This document shows, piece by piece, positions 1 to 7,675 of a stretch of 64,000 nucleotides of DNA. The DNA comes from Sphingobacterium prati (GTDB taxonomy: Bacteria > Bacteroidota > Bacteroidia > Sphingobacteriales > Sphingobacteriaceae), in NCBI RefSeq assembly GCF_013167215.1, contig NZ_JABJWY010000034.1, positions 248,001-312,000 of the forward strand. The letters run 5' to 3'. A program made the translations under genes and the position numbers. The notes beneath the pieces were generated by a model. That model was given only the letters and a program-made list of their open reading frames with translations. It did no database searches and had not been told where the DNA came from. Positions within the stretch are counted from its first letter, which is position 1. Every line of letters starts with the position of its first letter.

Positions 1-141
1 TCCATATCGAGTAACGACGGTATTTTCGACGGGAATATTATGGTGTATGTCAATGACACGCAGCAATTGGAGAGCTTGATGAAAAACCTTAAACAAGTAA
101 GAGGAATAACAGGAGTAAACCGTTATGAATCTGAAAATTAA
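1..141 (+). CDS. RelA/SpoT-type (p)ppGpp synthetase/hydrolase, C-terminal end (partial)
   Basis: The first 46 codons stay open from the window edge to a TAA at 139-141. The peptide contains a segment of the form D-G-x-x-x-G-N-I-M-V-Y-V-N-D followed by a stretch rich in L and K and ending in R-G-I-T-G-V-x-R. This is the usual end of the C-terminal ACT domain of bifunctional RelA/SpoT enzymes, which make and degrade the stringent-response alarmone in the cytoplasm. The catalytic domains lie outside the window, so the assignment rests on a short tail and could be another ACT-domain protein. It reads in the same direction as the Fur-family gene that follows. Confidence 0.55.
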   Translation, partial: SISSNDGIFDGNIMVYVNDTQQLESLMKNLKQVRGITGVNRYESEN

Positions 142-192
142 TCAAATGAATCTCACAATCTAGAAATACTATCAAATGTCAATCTAAATTGG

Positions 193-200
193 TAAATTTG
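193..200 (+). promoter_or_regulatory. Candidate -7 promoter box for the Fur-family gene
   Basis: TAAATTTG matches the Bacteroidota -7 consensus TAnnTTTG and lies 19 bases before the ATG at 219. No convincing -33 TTG is seen at the normal distance. A possible TTG start at 189 overlaps this box, which argues for the ATG at 219. Confidence 0.4.
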
Positions 201-218
201 TACAAGAATACTTTTACT

Positions 219-710
219 ATGAATCAAGCTGAAAATTTTGCAACTGTAAAAAAAATCTTTGAGGCCTACTTAGAAAATAAAAATCTAAGAAAAACTCCAG
301 AGCGTTATGCTATCTTGGAAGAGATTTATTCACGTACTGATCATTTTGATGTAGAATCTTTGTATATCCATATGAAGAACAAAAAATATCGTGTCAGCCG
401 TGCAACAGTTTATAATACCCTCGAATTATTGGTATCTTGTGACTTGGTAACAAAACACCAGTTTGGCCGTAATATGGCTCAGTTCGAAAAATCTTATGGC
501 TTCAAACAACACGACCACGTGATTTGCATCGAGTGTAATAAGGTTGTCGAATTTTGTGACCCCCGTATCAATCAGATCCAAAGCCTTATGGGAGATTTGT
601 TGAAATTTGATATTAAACACCACTCTTTAAATTTATATGGTGTTTGTCAAGATTGCCAAGAAAAAAATAAAAAAGAAGAAATCGTGGCCCAGGAGGCTAT
701 TTCAAATTAA
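219..710 (+). CDS. Fur-family transcriptional regulator
   Basis: This is a 163-residue metal- or peroxide-responsive repressor of the Fur/Zur/PerR superfamily. Residues 1-85 form the winged helix; the recognition segment reads [11 protein letters not shown]. The dimerisation domain has H-D-H at 98-100, C-I-E-C at 103-106 and C-Q-D-C at 143-146, the two CxxC pairs of the structural zinc site. The ATG at 219 was chosen over a TTG at 189 because a -7 promoter box lies between them and family members begin close to the first helix. A strong terminator follows at 751, so it is probably a single-gene unit. Which metal it senses cannot be told from sequence alone. Confidence 0.9.
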   Translation: MNQAENFATVKKIFEAYLENKNLRKTPERYAILEEIYSRTDHFDVESLYIHMKNKKYRVSRATVYNTLELLVSCDLVTKHQFGRNMAQFEKSYGFKQHDHVICIECNKVVEFCDPRINQIQSLMGDLLKFDIKHHSLNLYGVCQDCQEKNKKEEIVAQEAISN

Positions 711-750
711 TCTTATATTTTTGTTAAATATAATAGTACATTTGTTCAGG

Positions 751-790
751 AATGTTCAGGAGAAAAATTCCTGAACATTTTTATTTTTTT
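751..790 (+). terminator. Rho-independent terminator after the Fur-family gene
   Basis: An 11-bp perfect stem (AATGTTCAGGA at 751-761 with TCCTGAACATT at 769-779) encloses a 7-base A-rich loop and is followed by a T-rich run. It separates the Fur-family gene from purA. Confidence 0.85.
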
Positions 791-840
791 AATGAGTCTA
801 TTTTTATTAATAACATTTTAATTACTATACTTTAAAAGCT

Positions 841-2118
841 ATGCAAGTTGATGTGCTTTTGGGCTTACAATGGGGCGACGAGGGTAAGGGTAAAATCGTA
901 GACGTATTTTGTCCAAAATACGATTTAATCGCTCGTTTCCAAGGCGGCCCTAACGCCGGACACACGTTGGAATTTGATAACAAAAAATTCGTGCTCAACA
1001 CAATTCCATCTGGTATCTTCAATGAAGGTACACTAAATCTTATTGGTAATGGTGTCGTTATCGATCCGATTATCCTAAAAAGAGAATTAGACAACCTTAA
1101 GACAGCTGGTTTTGATCCGGTGGGTAAAGGCAATTTGGTATTAGCACGCAAAGCACACCTTATTTTGCCAACACACCAATTATTGGACGCTGCTTCAGAA
1201 TCAAAAATGGGCGCAGGCAAAATTGGATCTACATTGAAAGGTATCGGTCCGACCTATATGGACAAAACTGGTAGAAATGGCTTACGTGTAGGTGATACAA
1301 CGCTTCCAGACTTTCAAGAACGTTACCAAAAACTGAAAGAAAAACACTTGAATATTCTTTCACATTATGGTGATATTCCTGATTTTAGCGAAAAAGAACA
1401 AGCATTCTTGGCTGCCGTTGAATTTATTAAAACCATTCCTCATGTTGATTCAGAACACTTGGTCAATCAGTATCTGAAAGAAGGCAAACGTGTATTGGCT
1501 GAAGGTGCCCAAGGTACCCTTTTGGATGTTGATTTCGGTTCTTACCCATTTGTGACTTCATCCAACACGACCACCGCTGGAGCTTGTACAGGTCTAGGTA
1601 TTGCACCGAACAAAATTGGTAAGGTATATGGAATTTTTAAAGCCTATGCAACCCGTGTAGGTGGAGGTCCCTTCCCGACTGAACTTCATGATGAAACAGG
1701 AGAAAAACTACGTCAATTGGGACATGAGTTCGGAGCTACAACAGGACGTGCGCGTCGTACAGGCTGGATTGATATCCCTGCGTTGAAATATGCAATTATG
1801 CTGAATGGCGTTACAGATCTCATCATGATGAAGGCCGATGTATTGGATACTTTCGATAAGATCTATGCTTGCACACATTATAAATATAATGGTGAAGTGA
1901 TTGACTATATGCCATATGAGATTATTACACATCAGGCAGAGCCAATTTTGGAAGAAATTCAAGGATGGAAACAAGATTTGACGGGCATCACATCTGAAGG
2001 AGAGATTCCTGAAGCATTAAATAACTATATTTCTTATTTAGAGAAGGCTCTCGAAGTCCCTATCACAATTTTGTCAGTAGGCCCAGATCGTAAGCAAACA
2101 TTGGCTTTATCAAAGTAA
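841..2118 (+). CDS. purA: Adenylosuccinate synthetase
   Basis: This cytoplasmic enzyme joins IMP and aspartate using GTP, the first committed step from IMP to AMP. The protein has 425 residues, the normal family length. The P-loop-like motif GDEGKGK sits at residues 12-18, where the Asp is the catalytic base, followed by the conserved G-G-P-N-A-G-H-T segment. The central V-L-A-E-G-A-Q-G-T and T-T-T-G-R-A-R-R-T-G-W regions are also intact. The ATG at 841 puts the first strand of the fold directly at the N terminus, as in homologues. pabB begins three bases after the stop, so the two genes are probably co-transcribed. Confidence 0.97.
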   Translation: MQVDVLLGLQWGDEGKGKIVDVFCPKYDLIARFQGGPNAGHTLEFDNKKFVLNTIPSGIFNEGTLNLIGNGVVIDPIILKRELDNLKTAGFDPVGKGNLVLARKAHLILPTHQLLDAASESKMGAGKIGSTLKGIGPTYMDKTGRNGLRVGDTTLPDFQERYQKLKEKHLNILSHYGDIPDFSEKEQAFLAAVEFIKTIPHVDSEHLVNQYLKEGKRVLAEGAQGTLLDVDFGSYPFVTSSNTTTAGACTGLGIAPNKIGKVYGIFKAYATRVGGGPFPTELHDETGEKLRQLGHEFGATTGRARRTGWIDIPALKYAIMLNGVTDLIMMKADVLDTFDKIYACTHYKYNGEVIDYMPYEIITHQAEPILEEIQGWKQDLTGITSEGEIPEALNNYISYLEKALEVPITILSVGPDRKQTLALSK

Positions 2119-2121
2119 AAT

Positions 2122-3411
2122 ATGCGGGTCGAAAGTTTTGATCTTCTCGATTCTAAAGATAAATTTCATCAAAAAGCCCTGCATTGGTCAGGGCAATTTG
2201 ATGAAATTTCTTTCTTTAATACCAATGGGTTACCTGACCAATGGGGAAAATTTGAGAGTGTATTAGCAGTAAAGGCTCTGCATTCATTTTGTGCAGATGA
2301 GGATGTGTTGGATCAATTACAACAATTCCTAATCGAATATCAATGCGAGTTTATTCCAGGGTTTCTGTCTTACGATCTCAAGAATGAGATTGAAGAACTA
2401 CAAACCAGTGCAATTGACAAACTTGGATTTCCAGCTGCTTATTTTTTTGTTCCCGCGATTACAATCAAAGTGGTGGGAAAGCAAGTAATCATCGAAGGCG
2501 ATGACCCTGCTGCGGTCTATCAGTCCATCTGTAATACAACACTCGAACAGGAAGATGCCGACCTAGATCTAAAGTTACGCTCACAGTGGACAAAAGAAGA
2601 ATACTTTGATGCCTTTGATAAAGTGCAACAGCATATCCAACGTGGTGACATATACGAGGTAAATCTCTGTCAGGAGTTCTTCGCAGAAAATGCAGATATT
2701 TCTCCGATTGAAGTCTATCTAAAACTGAATGCTGTTTCACCTACCCCATTCAGCAATTTTTTTAAAGTTAGACATCATTTTATCATGAGCGCCTCTCCAG
2801 AGCGTTTTTTGGCAAAAAGAAAAGGTAGGTTAATATCTCAGCCAATTAAGGGCACAGCTAAAAGGGGTGTCACGGAACGCGAAGATCGGGATATCATCAA
2901 TCGTATGCTCAAGTCGCAGAAGGAGATCGCCGAAAATGTAATGATCGTAGATCTTGTTCGTAATGATTTAACGCGGAGCGCGCTTCCTGGGACAGTTGAA
3001 GCCACACGTCTATTTGAAATCCAGTCTTTTAAACAAGTACATCAGATGATATCAACCATCAGCTGCATACAGGACCCCAACGTTTCCAATATGGATGTCT
3101 TTAGATATACATTTCCTGCCGGCTCCATGACAGGTGCGCCCAAGATTGCTGCCATGCGTATTTGTGATCAGATTGAAAGCTCCAAAAGAGGGATTTATGC
3201 AGGTTCGGTAGGCTATTTTGATACTATTCGTGATGAATTTGATTTTAATGTCGTAATCCGTTCAGTCCTGTACAATCAACGCGAAAAATACCTATCCTTT
3301 CATACCGGTGGAGCCCTTACCAACCAAGCACTAGCGGAGCAAGAATATCAGGAATGTCTTTTAAAGGCTTCGGCAATCTTGCAGGCACTCAACAGTAAGT
3401 TGGAGCAATAA
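2122..3411 (+). CDS. pabB: Aminodeoxychorismate synthase component I
   Basis: This chorismate-utilising enzyme converts chorismate and ammonia to 4-amino-4-deoxychorismate for folate synthesis. The 429-residue protein has the full chorismate-binding domain in its C-terminal two thirds. The motif P-I-K-G-T near residue 241 carries the lysine characteristic of PabB; anthranilate synthase TrpE has P-I-A-G-T there. Later conserved motifs include I-V-D-L-V-R-N-D-L and P-A-G-S-M-T-G-A-P-K. It follows purA after only three bases, linking purine and folate synthesis in one transcript. The glutaminase partner PabA is not in the window. Confidence 0.93.
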   Translation: MRVESFDLLDSKDKFHQKALHWSGQFDEISFFNTNGLPDQWGKFESVLAVKALHSFCADEDVLDQLQQFLIEYQCEFIPGFLSYDLKNEIEELQTSAIDKLGFPAAYFFVPAITIKVVGKQVIIEGDDPAAVYQSICNTTLEQEDADLDLKLRSQWTKEEYFDAFDKVQQHIQRGDIYEVNLCQEFFAENADISPIEVYLKLNAVSPTPFSNFFKVRHHFIMSASPERFLAKRKGRLISQPIKGTAKRGVTEREDRDIINRMLKSQKEIAENVMIVDLVRNDLTRSALPGTVEATRLFEIQSFKQVHQMISTISCIQDPNVSNMDVFRYTFPAGSMTGAPKIAAMRICDQIESSKRGIYAGSVGYFDTIRDEFDFNVVIRSVLYNQREKYLSFHTGGALTNQALAEQEYQECLLKASAILQALNSKLEQ

Positions 3412-3427
3412 AACTATACTAAATTTG
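3400..3427 (+). promoter_or_regulatory. Candidate promoter for the tatD-like/tcdA pair
   Basis: TTG at 3400-3402 and TAAATTTG at 3420-3427 are separated by 17 bases, slightly shorter than the usual 19-21. The -33 box overlaps the end of pabB. Confidence 0.4.
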
Positions 3428-3477
3428 TAGAGAATATTTTTTGCTTCAACTATTTTTTCGACCTTTGTCCTTTAACA

Positions 3478-4137
3478 ATGCTGGTTCCCTATATCGACAT
3501 ACATACACATCGGCTTGATATGATACAGAACGGTTTCAACCGGTCTGTTATAAATATCGCATTGAACCATAATGAAACTATCATTGAGGGAGACTGTTCT
3601 ATCGGTTTGCATCCCTGGTATATCGACAACAATACGGAAAAAACCTTGGAATTGATGCAGGAAATGATTCAAAAAGGGAATGTTGTGGCATTAGGCGAAT
3701 GCGGTCTAGACAAAAATAGCGCTGTCTCTTTCGTGGTGCAGCAACAAGTTTTCGATCAGCAGGTATTATTGGCTATTGCCTTTCAGAAACCATTGATTAT
3801 TCACTGCGTTCGTGCTTTTCAAGAAGTTTTGGCCTCTTTGGTAAAAGCTAAGTTTCATTTACCGGTTATCTTCCATGGCTATCGCAAGAATTGGGCTTTG
3901 GCCAAACAGCTCATAGCCAAGGGGTATTACCTTTCGATTGGTATCCATTGCTTGAATGGCAGCCAGGACGAAGTCGTAAGAAATATTCCCCTTACACATT
4001 TATTTTTGGAAACAGATACCTATACAGCAACAGAAGTTGCTACCCTATATCAATATGTCGCCCAAGTCCGATCTATTCCAGTAGAGATGCTAAAGCAGGC
4101 ATTATATCATAATTATAAGATTGTATTAAAAAAATGA
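3478..4137 (+). CDS. TatD-family metal-dependent hydrolase (short form)
   Basis: This predicted cytoplasmic metal-dependent hydrolase belongs to the TatD/YcfH group, some members of which are 3'-5' DNases. The H-T-H metal motif is at residues 9-11, A-L-G-E-C-G-L-D supplies the conserved Glu, I-I-H-C and F-H-G-Y supply histidines, and L-E-T-D near residue 178 supplies the final Asp. At 219 residues it is about 40 residues shorter than typical TatD. The ligands all appear present, so it is a compact member rather than a truncation. Its last bases overlap the tcdA start (ATGA), so the two are translationally coupled. The physiological substrate is unknown. Confidence 0.85.
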   Translation: MLVPYIDIHTHRLDMIQNGFNRSVINIALNHNETIIEGDCSIGLHPWYIDNNTEKTLELMQEMIQKGNVVALGECGLDKNSAVSFVVQQQVFDQQVLLAIAFQKPLIIHCVRAFQEVLASLVKAKFHLPVIFHGYRKNWALAKQLIAKGYYLSIGIHCLNGSQDEVVRNIPLTHLFLETDTYTATEVATLYQYVAQVRSIPVEMLKQALYHNYKIVLKK

Positions 4138-4859
4138 AAGATTTAAGTTGGTTGTCACGCACCGAGGCACTGGTCGGTAGGACAGCTTTGGAAAAATTAG
4201 CGAATTCACACGTGATGGTTCTGGGCCTAGGCGGTGTGGGTTCCTTTGCGGCTGAATTTATCTGCCGTGCGGGGGTTGGTAAAATGACCATAATAGATGG
4301 TGATACCGTAGACCCCTCCAACAGAAATAGGCAGCTGCCGGCTCTAGCAACGAACCATGGTGAAGCAAAAGCTGAAATCATGAGACAGCGTCTTTTAGCT
4401 ATTAATCCAGAATTGGAATTGACCGTGATCCAGGACTTTATTATCCCTGAAAAAATACCGGCTTTATTGGAAATGGCCCCCGACTATTGTGTGGAAGCCA
4501 TCGATAGTATTACACCGAAGTTATTTTTCATCAGACTGGCATTGGATGCAAAAATGCCATTTGTAAGTTCAATGGGTGCAGGTGGTAAAGTTGACCCGAC
4601 AAAAATTGAGATCGCTGATATTAGTAAATCGTATAACTGCAAGCTGGCCCAACATATTCGTAAAAAATTACGTAAACATGGGATACGAGATGGCGTTAAA
4701 GTTGCTTTTTCAACTGAGCTTCCGGATAAAAGCTCCTTACTATATACCGATGGAAGTAATTTCAAGAAATCAGCTTATGGAACAATGTCCTATCTACCCG
4801 CAGCGTTCGGAGGAGCAATTGCCTCGGTTGCTATTCGGGATTTAATGGAAAATGTTTAA
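4134..4859 (+). CDS. tcdA: tRNA threonylcarbamoyladenosine dehydratase (TcdA/CsdL)
   Basis: This E1-like (ThiF/MoeB fold) enzyme uses ATP to cyclise t6A37 of tRNA to ct6A. It has 241 residues. The nucleotide-binding G-L-G-G-V-G is at 31-36, followed by D-G-D at 56-58 and the R-N-R-Q motif around 64-67. The conserved S-S-M-G-A-G-G-K segment and the late Y-G-T-M-S-Y-L-P-A-A-F-G motif near the C terminus are typical of TcdA rather than of ThiF or MoeB. It starts inside the stop of the TatD-like gene. Confidence 0.92.
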   Translation: MKDLSWLSRTEALVGRTALEKLANSHVMVLGLGGVGSFAAEFICRAGVGKMTIIDGDTVDPSNRNRQLPALATNHGEAKAEIMRQRLLAINPELELTVIQDFIIPEKIPALLEMAPDYCVEAIDSITPKLFFIRLALDAKMPFVSSMGAGGKVDPTKIEIADISKSYNCKLAQHIRKKLRKHGIRDGVKVAFSTELPDKSSLLYTDGSNFKKSAYGTMSYLPAAFGGAIASVAIRDLMENV

Positions 4860-4890
4860 ATTAGGTGTAAATAAACATATGCATAAACAG

Positions 4891-4924
4891 TAAAAGCTAC
4901 CCATCTGTTGATGTGTAGCTTTTA
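4891..4924. terminator. Bidirectional terminator between tcdA and the BON lipoprotein gene
   Basis: TAAAAGCTAC at 4891-4900 pairs with GTAGCTTTTA at 4915-4924, with an inner CATC/GATG pairing in the loop. It lies between converging genes and has A/T flanks on both sides. Confidence 0.75.
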
Positions 4925-4946
4925 TATTTCAGTGGAAATAAGAAAA

Positions 4947-5459
4947 CTATCGACTGGTCACTCCTTTCATATCAATACCTTTAGGTTTAATATGTTCCAA
5001 TCTCTTCTTTAGGGAATCCATTTTCGTCTTCTCAATATTGCCTGTTGCAGTAATGATTCCTTCCTTCACTTGAGCTGTAATTGTTGGAAAATCCTCCAGG
5101 ACTCGATTGACATCTCTAGTTAGGGTAGAGTCGACCGCCCCTCCGACTAGTTCATGATATTTTTCACGCGCGCCTTCGGGCTCGGGAAGATTGACTACAA
5201 TATTGTTATGAATGGATTTGATCTGCTCACCCCCAGCCATTTTCGTTTTCTCCTCAACAACTTGTTTTAATGAATCCGATCCTAGCTGTCCGTTCAGTGT
5301 GACATTACCCTCTTCTACATCCACTGCTATGCCCTGGTTATCTGCTAAAGCACTTTCGATTTTAGACTTTAGCTTATTATCGGATTCTGGTGACCGGCAA
5401 GAGTGAACAAAAGGTAAAACACTGAATGAAAGTATCAAAAGTAACTTGTTTAGTTTCAT
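4947..5459 (-). CDS. BON-domain lipoprotein
   Basis: This 170-residue envelope protein has a lipoprotein signal ending in F-V-H-S-C, so it is probably anchored to a membrane facing the periplasm. Two BON-like units are visible: about residues 32-95 (I-A-V-D-V-E-E-G-N-V-T-L-N-G) and about 108-165 (I-T-A-Q-V-K-E-G-I-I-T-A-T-G). BON domains occur in OsmY-type envelope stress proteins and are thought to bind lipids or membranes. It converges on tcdA over a shared terminator. No partner gene suggests a more precise role. Confidence 0.8.
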   Translation of the reverse strand: MKLNKLLLILSFSVLPFVHSCRSPESDNKLKSKIESALADNQGIAVDVEEGNVTLNGQLGSDSLKQVVEEKTKMAGGEQIKSIHNNIVVNLPEPEGAREKYHELVGGAVDSTLTRDVNRVLEDFPTITAQVKEGIITATGNIEKTKMDSLKKRLEHIKPKGIDMKGVTSR

Positions 5460-5533
5460 CGTCTGGTTTTATTTTCGTTCATAATGAAAACAGTTATTTT
5501 GGCATATTGTTTAACTTTCTTCGATTTAAACAA

Positions 5534-6004
5534 TTAATAGAGCTCAGATATGGTTTGATTTAATCTGTTAAATAGGAAGCTATCCCCGCATTTCTTACCT
5601 AGAAGCAACTGACCAATGGGCGATCCTGCTGAAACGACAAAAACATTCTTATCATTTATTTTTAAAGCGCCAATACTCGTTGCAATAAAATAAAGTCCCA
5701 AATTTGTTTTTACAAGGCTCCCCAATTTAACAAAGTCGGTCTCCACTCCTATCGCCGAGAAAATATTGGTAAGCTGCATTAAATCTTTATTTGCTTCAAG
5801 AAGTTGGCCCTGATAGCGGTTGATATCTTGCTGGATCATCTCCCGAGAGGTTTCGTACTTATCTCCAGCACTACTTTTCGTATCATCATTACTCGAATCC
5901 CTTGCTGTTTCCAATGCCGATTCGATCATCGCGATCCGATCATTTGTTCGCCCGAGGGCAACTTCCAAAATATTCTTTTTTATGTCTAAATAAGTATTTG
6001 TCAT
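5534..6004 (-). CDS. GreA/GreB C-terminal-like protein with N-terminal coiled coil
   Basis: This 156-residue cytoplasmic protein has a charged helical N-terminal half (about residues 1-95). Its C-terminal half ends in V-S-A-G-S-P-I-G-Q-L-L-L-G-K-K-C-G-D, closely resembling the FKBP-like C-terminal domain of transcript cleavage factors GreA/GreB. The acidic GreA coiled-coil tip is not obvious, so I infer a Gre-related regulator rather than a true cleavage factor. The ATG at 6004 was preferred over one ten codons upstream because the extension is hydrophobic and lies in the AT-rich leader. It is divergent from tRNA-Ser. Confidence 0.6.
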   Translation of the reverse strand: MTNTYLDIKKNILEVALGRTNDRIAMIESALETARDSSNDDTKSSAGDKYETSREMIQQDINRYQGQLLEANKDLMQLTNIFSAIGVETDFVKLGSLVKTNLGLYFIATSIGALKINDKNVFVVSAGSPIGQLLLGKKCGDSFLFNRLNQTISELY

Positions 6005-6104
6005 TCTGAAAAATAAGAAATATGTTTTATTCAAAAAAATATAAAAACAATGCGCTTATGATCAATAGCATAGGAAAAATCGTTCTTAAAAAAAGTGTAT
6101 GGTA

Positions 6105-6134
6105 TTGCAATAAAGCAAAAAATTACTACATTTG
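6105..6134 (+). promoter_or_regulatory. Bacteroidota-type promoter for tRNA-Ser
   Basis: TTG at 6105-6107 and TACATTTG at 6127-6134 are separated by exactly 19 bases, the optimum for the phylum's housekeeping sigma factor. The mature tRNA starts 13 bases downstream. Confidence 0.85.
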
Positions 6135-6147
6135 TGCACTGAAACAC

Positions 6148-6235
6148 GGAAAGGTGTCAGAGTGGTCGAATGAGCAGTCCTGGAAAGACTGTATACGGGA
6201 TGACTGTATCGAGGGTTCGAATCCCTCCCTTTCCG
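6148..6235 (+). tRNA. tRNA-Ser (anticodon GGA)
   Basis: This class II tRNA reads UCC and UCU. The acceptor stem is GGAAAGG at 6148-6154 with CCTTTCC at 6228-6234, and the discriminator base is G at 6235. The anticodon stem CAGTC/GACTG (6175-6179 and 6187-6191) encloses a loop with GGA at 6182-6184. The long variable arm typical of serine tRNAs spans about 6192-6210. The T-arm GAGGG TTCGAAT CCCTC runs 6211-6227. The CCA end is not encoded. Confidence 0.97.
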
Positions 6236-6241
6236 CAAAAC

Positions 6242-6278
6242 AAACCGTTTTTAACGCTGTTAAAAACGGTTTTTCTGT
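6242..6278 (+). terminator. Rho-independent terminator after tRNA-Ser
   Basis: A perfect 13-bp stem (6242-6254 with 6260-6272) and a 5-base loop are followed by T-rich sequence. It begins seven bases after the tRNA discriminator base. Confidence 0.9.
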
Positions 6279-6396
6279 TTTAAGTGTTATACCCGCAAGC
6301 TTGATTAAACTTTCTTGTTTTGACATGATATTGAGTTTTTAATGACAACACAAAGATGTCGAACCCCAAACTGATCCCTGTCTAAAATGACCGCAT

Positions 6397-6450
6397 ATGG
6401 CCAACATGGCTTAAATGGACAGCATTAGGCTCGGAATGGCATAATATGGC
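6397..6450 (+). repeat. Spaced ATGGC-word cluster
   Basis: ATGGC or one-base variants occur at about 6397, 6406, 6415, 6426, 6436 and 6446, a spacing of 9-11 bp. The cluster lies just upstream of the 11-bp repeat and may be a more degenerate part of the same structure. Confidence 0.45.
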
Positions 6451-6469
6451 ACTATCAGTCTATCGTGAA

Positions 6470-6579
6470 GTAGCATTTAAGTACGGTTAGTGTACCGGGA
6501 GTGTACTGAAAAGGCACTAATACCCTACCAAAAAGGTACTGGAGAGCTACTAAAAAGCTACCAAAGAGCTACAACAACC
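6470..6579 (+). repeat. Degenerate 11-bp tandem repeat, about ten units
   Basis: A (G/C)TAC-like word recurs at 6481, 6492, 6503, 6514 (GCAC), 6525, 6536, 6547, 6558 and 6569, an exact 11-bp period; a GTAG-starting unit precedes it at 6470. The better-conserved units read roughly (G/C)TACYAAAAAG. Eleven is not a multiple of three, so the periodicity is not protein-coding. It is close to one helical turn, which places the conserved word on one face of the DNA. Confidence 0.7.
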
Positions 6580-7105
6580 AGTAGCGTAGCAGTATGTAAA
6601 ATGTGAACGAACCGTATTCAACTGGCGAGGGCCGCGTGCCCGGATATCGGAAGAATCTGTGTGCCGTTAATACCGATTTCCGACCCTATGTAATAGATCA
6701 GATGGCCTGCGTCAAATTATAACACAATTATTTTAAAAAAATACACAAACGTTAAATGTATAGATTATTAATTTTTTCTTAAGGGCTGTCTATAATCGCA
6801 CATTGACGAATATGGACAGAGAGGTATCCAGTTGACAGTCAGATAGTGCATGTTGCCATGACAAATTTTAAAGAAAATACTCAGGTTACCTGGCTTAAGC
6901 CTGTAACTGAAGAAGAGTTTATCCTCGCTAATAAGTAATTAAGTGAATTGATCAGATGATGTAAACATTTGTCTACCATTTCGATATGTTAATAACTTTA
7001 AGCCGATTATTTAATCATTGTTTCACAATAAAAATAATTTTATACGTTATTTTTAATAGTATAATAAAGAATCGCATTTATCACATAAAATTTATAATAG
7101 AAAAA

Positions 7106-7435
7106 ATGGGAAAATTTGTAGTGAAAACAAGAAAAGATGGTGAGTTTCAGTTTAATTTAAAAGCAGGAAATGGACAGGTAATTCTGAGTAGTGAGGGCTA
7201 TAAAACCAAGGCAAATTGCTTAAACGGCGTTGAATCGGTAAAAAGAAATGCTCAGGACAATGATAAATTTGACAGAAAGACTTCGACAAATGGTAAACAT
7301 TACTTCAGTCTAAAAGCGACCAATGGTCAAGTTATCGGAACAAGTGAAATGTACGAAAGTGCAAGTGGAATGGAAAACGGAATTGAATCCGTAAAATCAA
7401 ATGCACCCGATGCTACCATCGAAGATCTTGATTAA
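7106..7435 (+). CDS. YegP-like DUF1508 protein, two repeats
   Basis: This 109-residue cytoplasmic protein consists of two tandem DUF1508/YegP units, about residues 3-48 and 54-100. Each has the pattern F-x-F-x-L-K-A-x-N-G-Q-V-I-x-x-S-E-x-Y and ends in G-I/V-E-S-V-K. The family is small and widespread and its biochemical function is not established. The ATG at 7106 begins M-G-K-F-V-V, the usual family start; the upstream 40-codon extension is AT-rich leader. A strong terminator follows. It stands alone, downstream of the repeat-bearing gap. Confidence 0.88.
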   Translation: MGKFVVKTRKDGEFQFNLKAGNGQVILSSEGYKTKANCLNGVESVKRNAQDNDKFDRKTSTNGKHYFSLKATNGQVIGTSEMYESASGMENGIESVKSNAPDATIEDLD

Positions 7436-7470
7436 GTTGTAAAACTTGTTTTGCGTAAGCAAATAATAAT

Positions 7471-7500
7471 AAAAAGCCCGATTTACGCCCGGGCTTTTTG
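7471..7500. terminator. Terminator after the YegP-like gene
   Basis: AAAAAGCCCG at 7471-7480 pairs perfectly with CGGGCTTTTT at 7490-7499. The A and T tracts make it usable from both directions. Confidence 0.88.
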
Positions 7501-7675
7501 GTTATACATATTGATATCATTCTTCTATTTCTAAATAATTGATACTGGAATAACGTTTTTTTATCAAGCCGTTTTTATCGAATTCCTCAACACATGATTG
7601 CCCTATTTCTATTTCTGTATTACCAAAGAAACACTAAGCCGCATTCGGGCACGTTCAGTAAGAAGATAATCTGTC

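Larger units (their letters stand above)
6279..7105. other. 827-bp stretch without a convincing gene
   Basis: This gap between the tRNA-Ser terminator and the YegP-like gene has no supported coding sequence. It holds spaced ATGGC words (about 6397-6450), an 11-bp tandem repeat (6470-6579), a G/C-richer patch around 6625-6690 and a very AT-rich leader before 7106. A 26-codon open frame at 6858-6938 has no recognisable similarity. No transposase or integrase remnant was recognised. Confidence 0.6.

Noticed and set aside
6022..6342. 106-codon open frame across the tRNA
   Set aside because: It covers the tRNA-Ser gene and its terminator; the frame is incidental.
6470..6579. Possible CRISPR array
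   Set aside because: The repeat unit is 11 bp, degenerate and contiguous with no spacers, and no cas genes are present.
6858..6938. 26-codon open frame (M-T-N-F-K-E-N-T-Q)
   Set aside because: Too short to support without similarity or a clear ribosome site.
7501..7675. Two short minus-strand frames that could be a decayed gene downstream of the LLM oxidoreductase
   Set aside because: Parts such as E-E-F-D-K-N-G-L-I-K-K-R-Y look protein-like but match no family I know, and frames are short.
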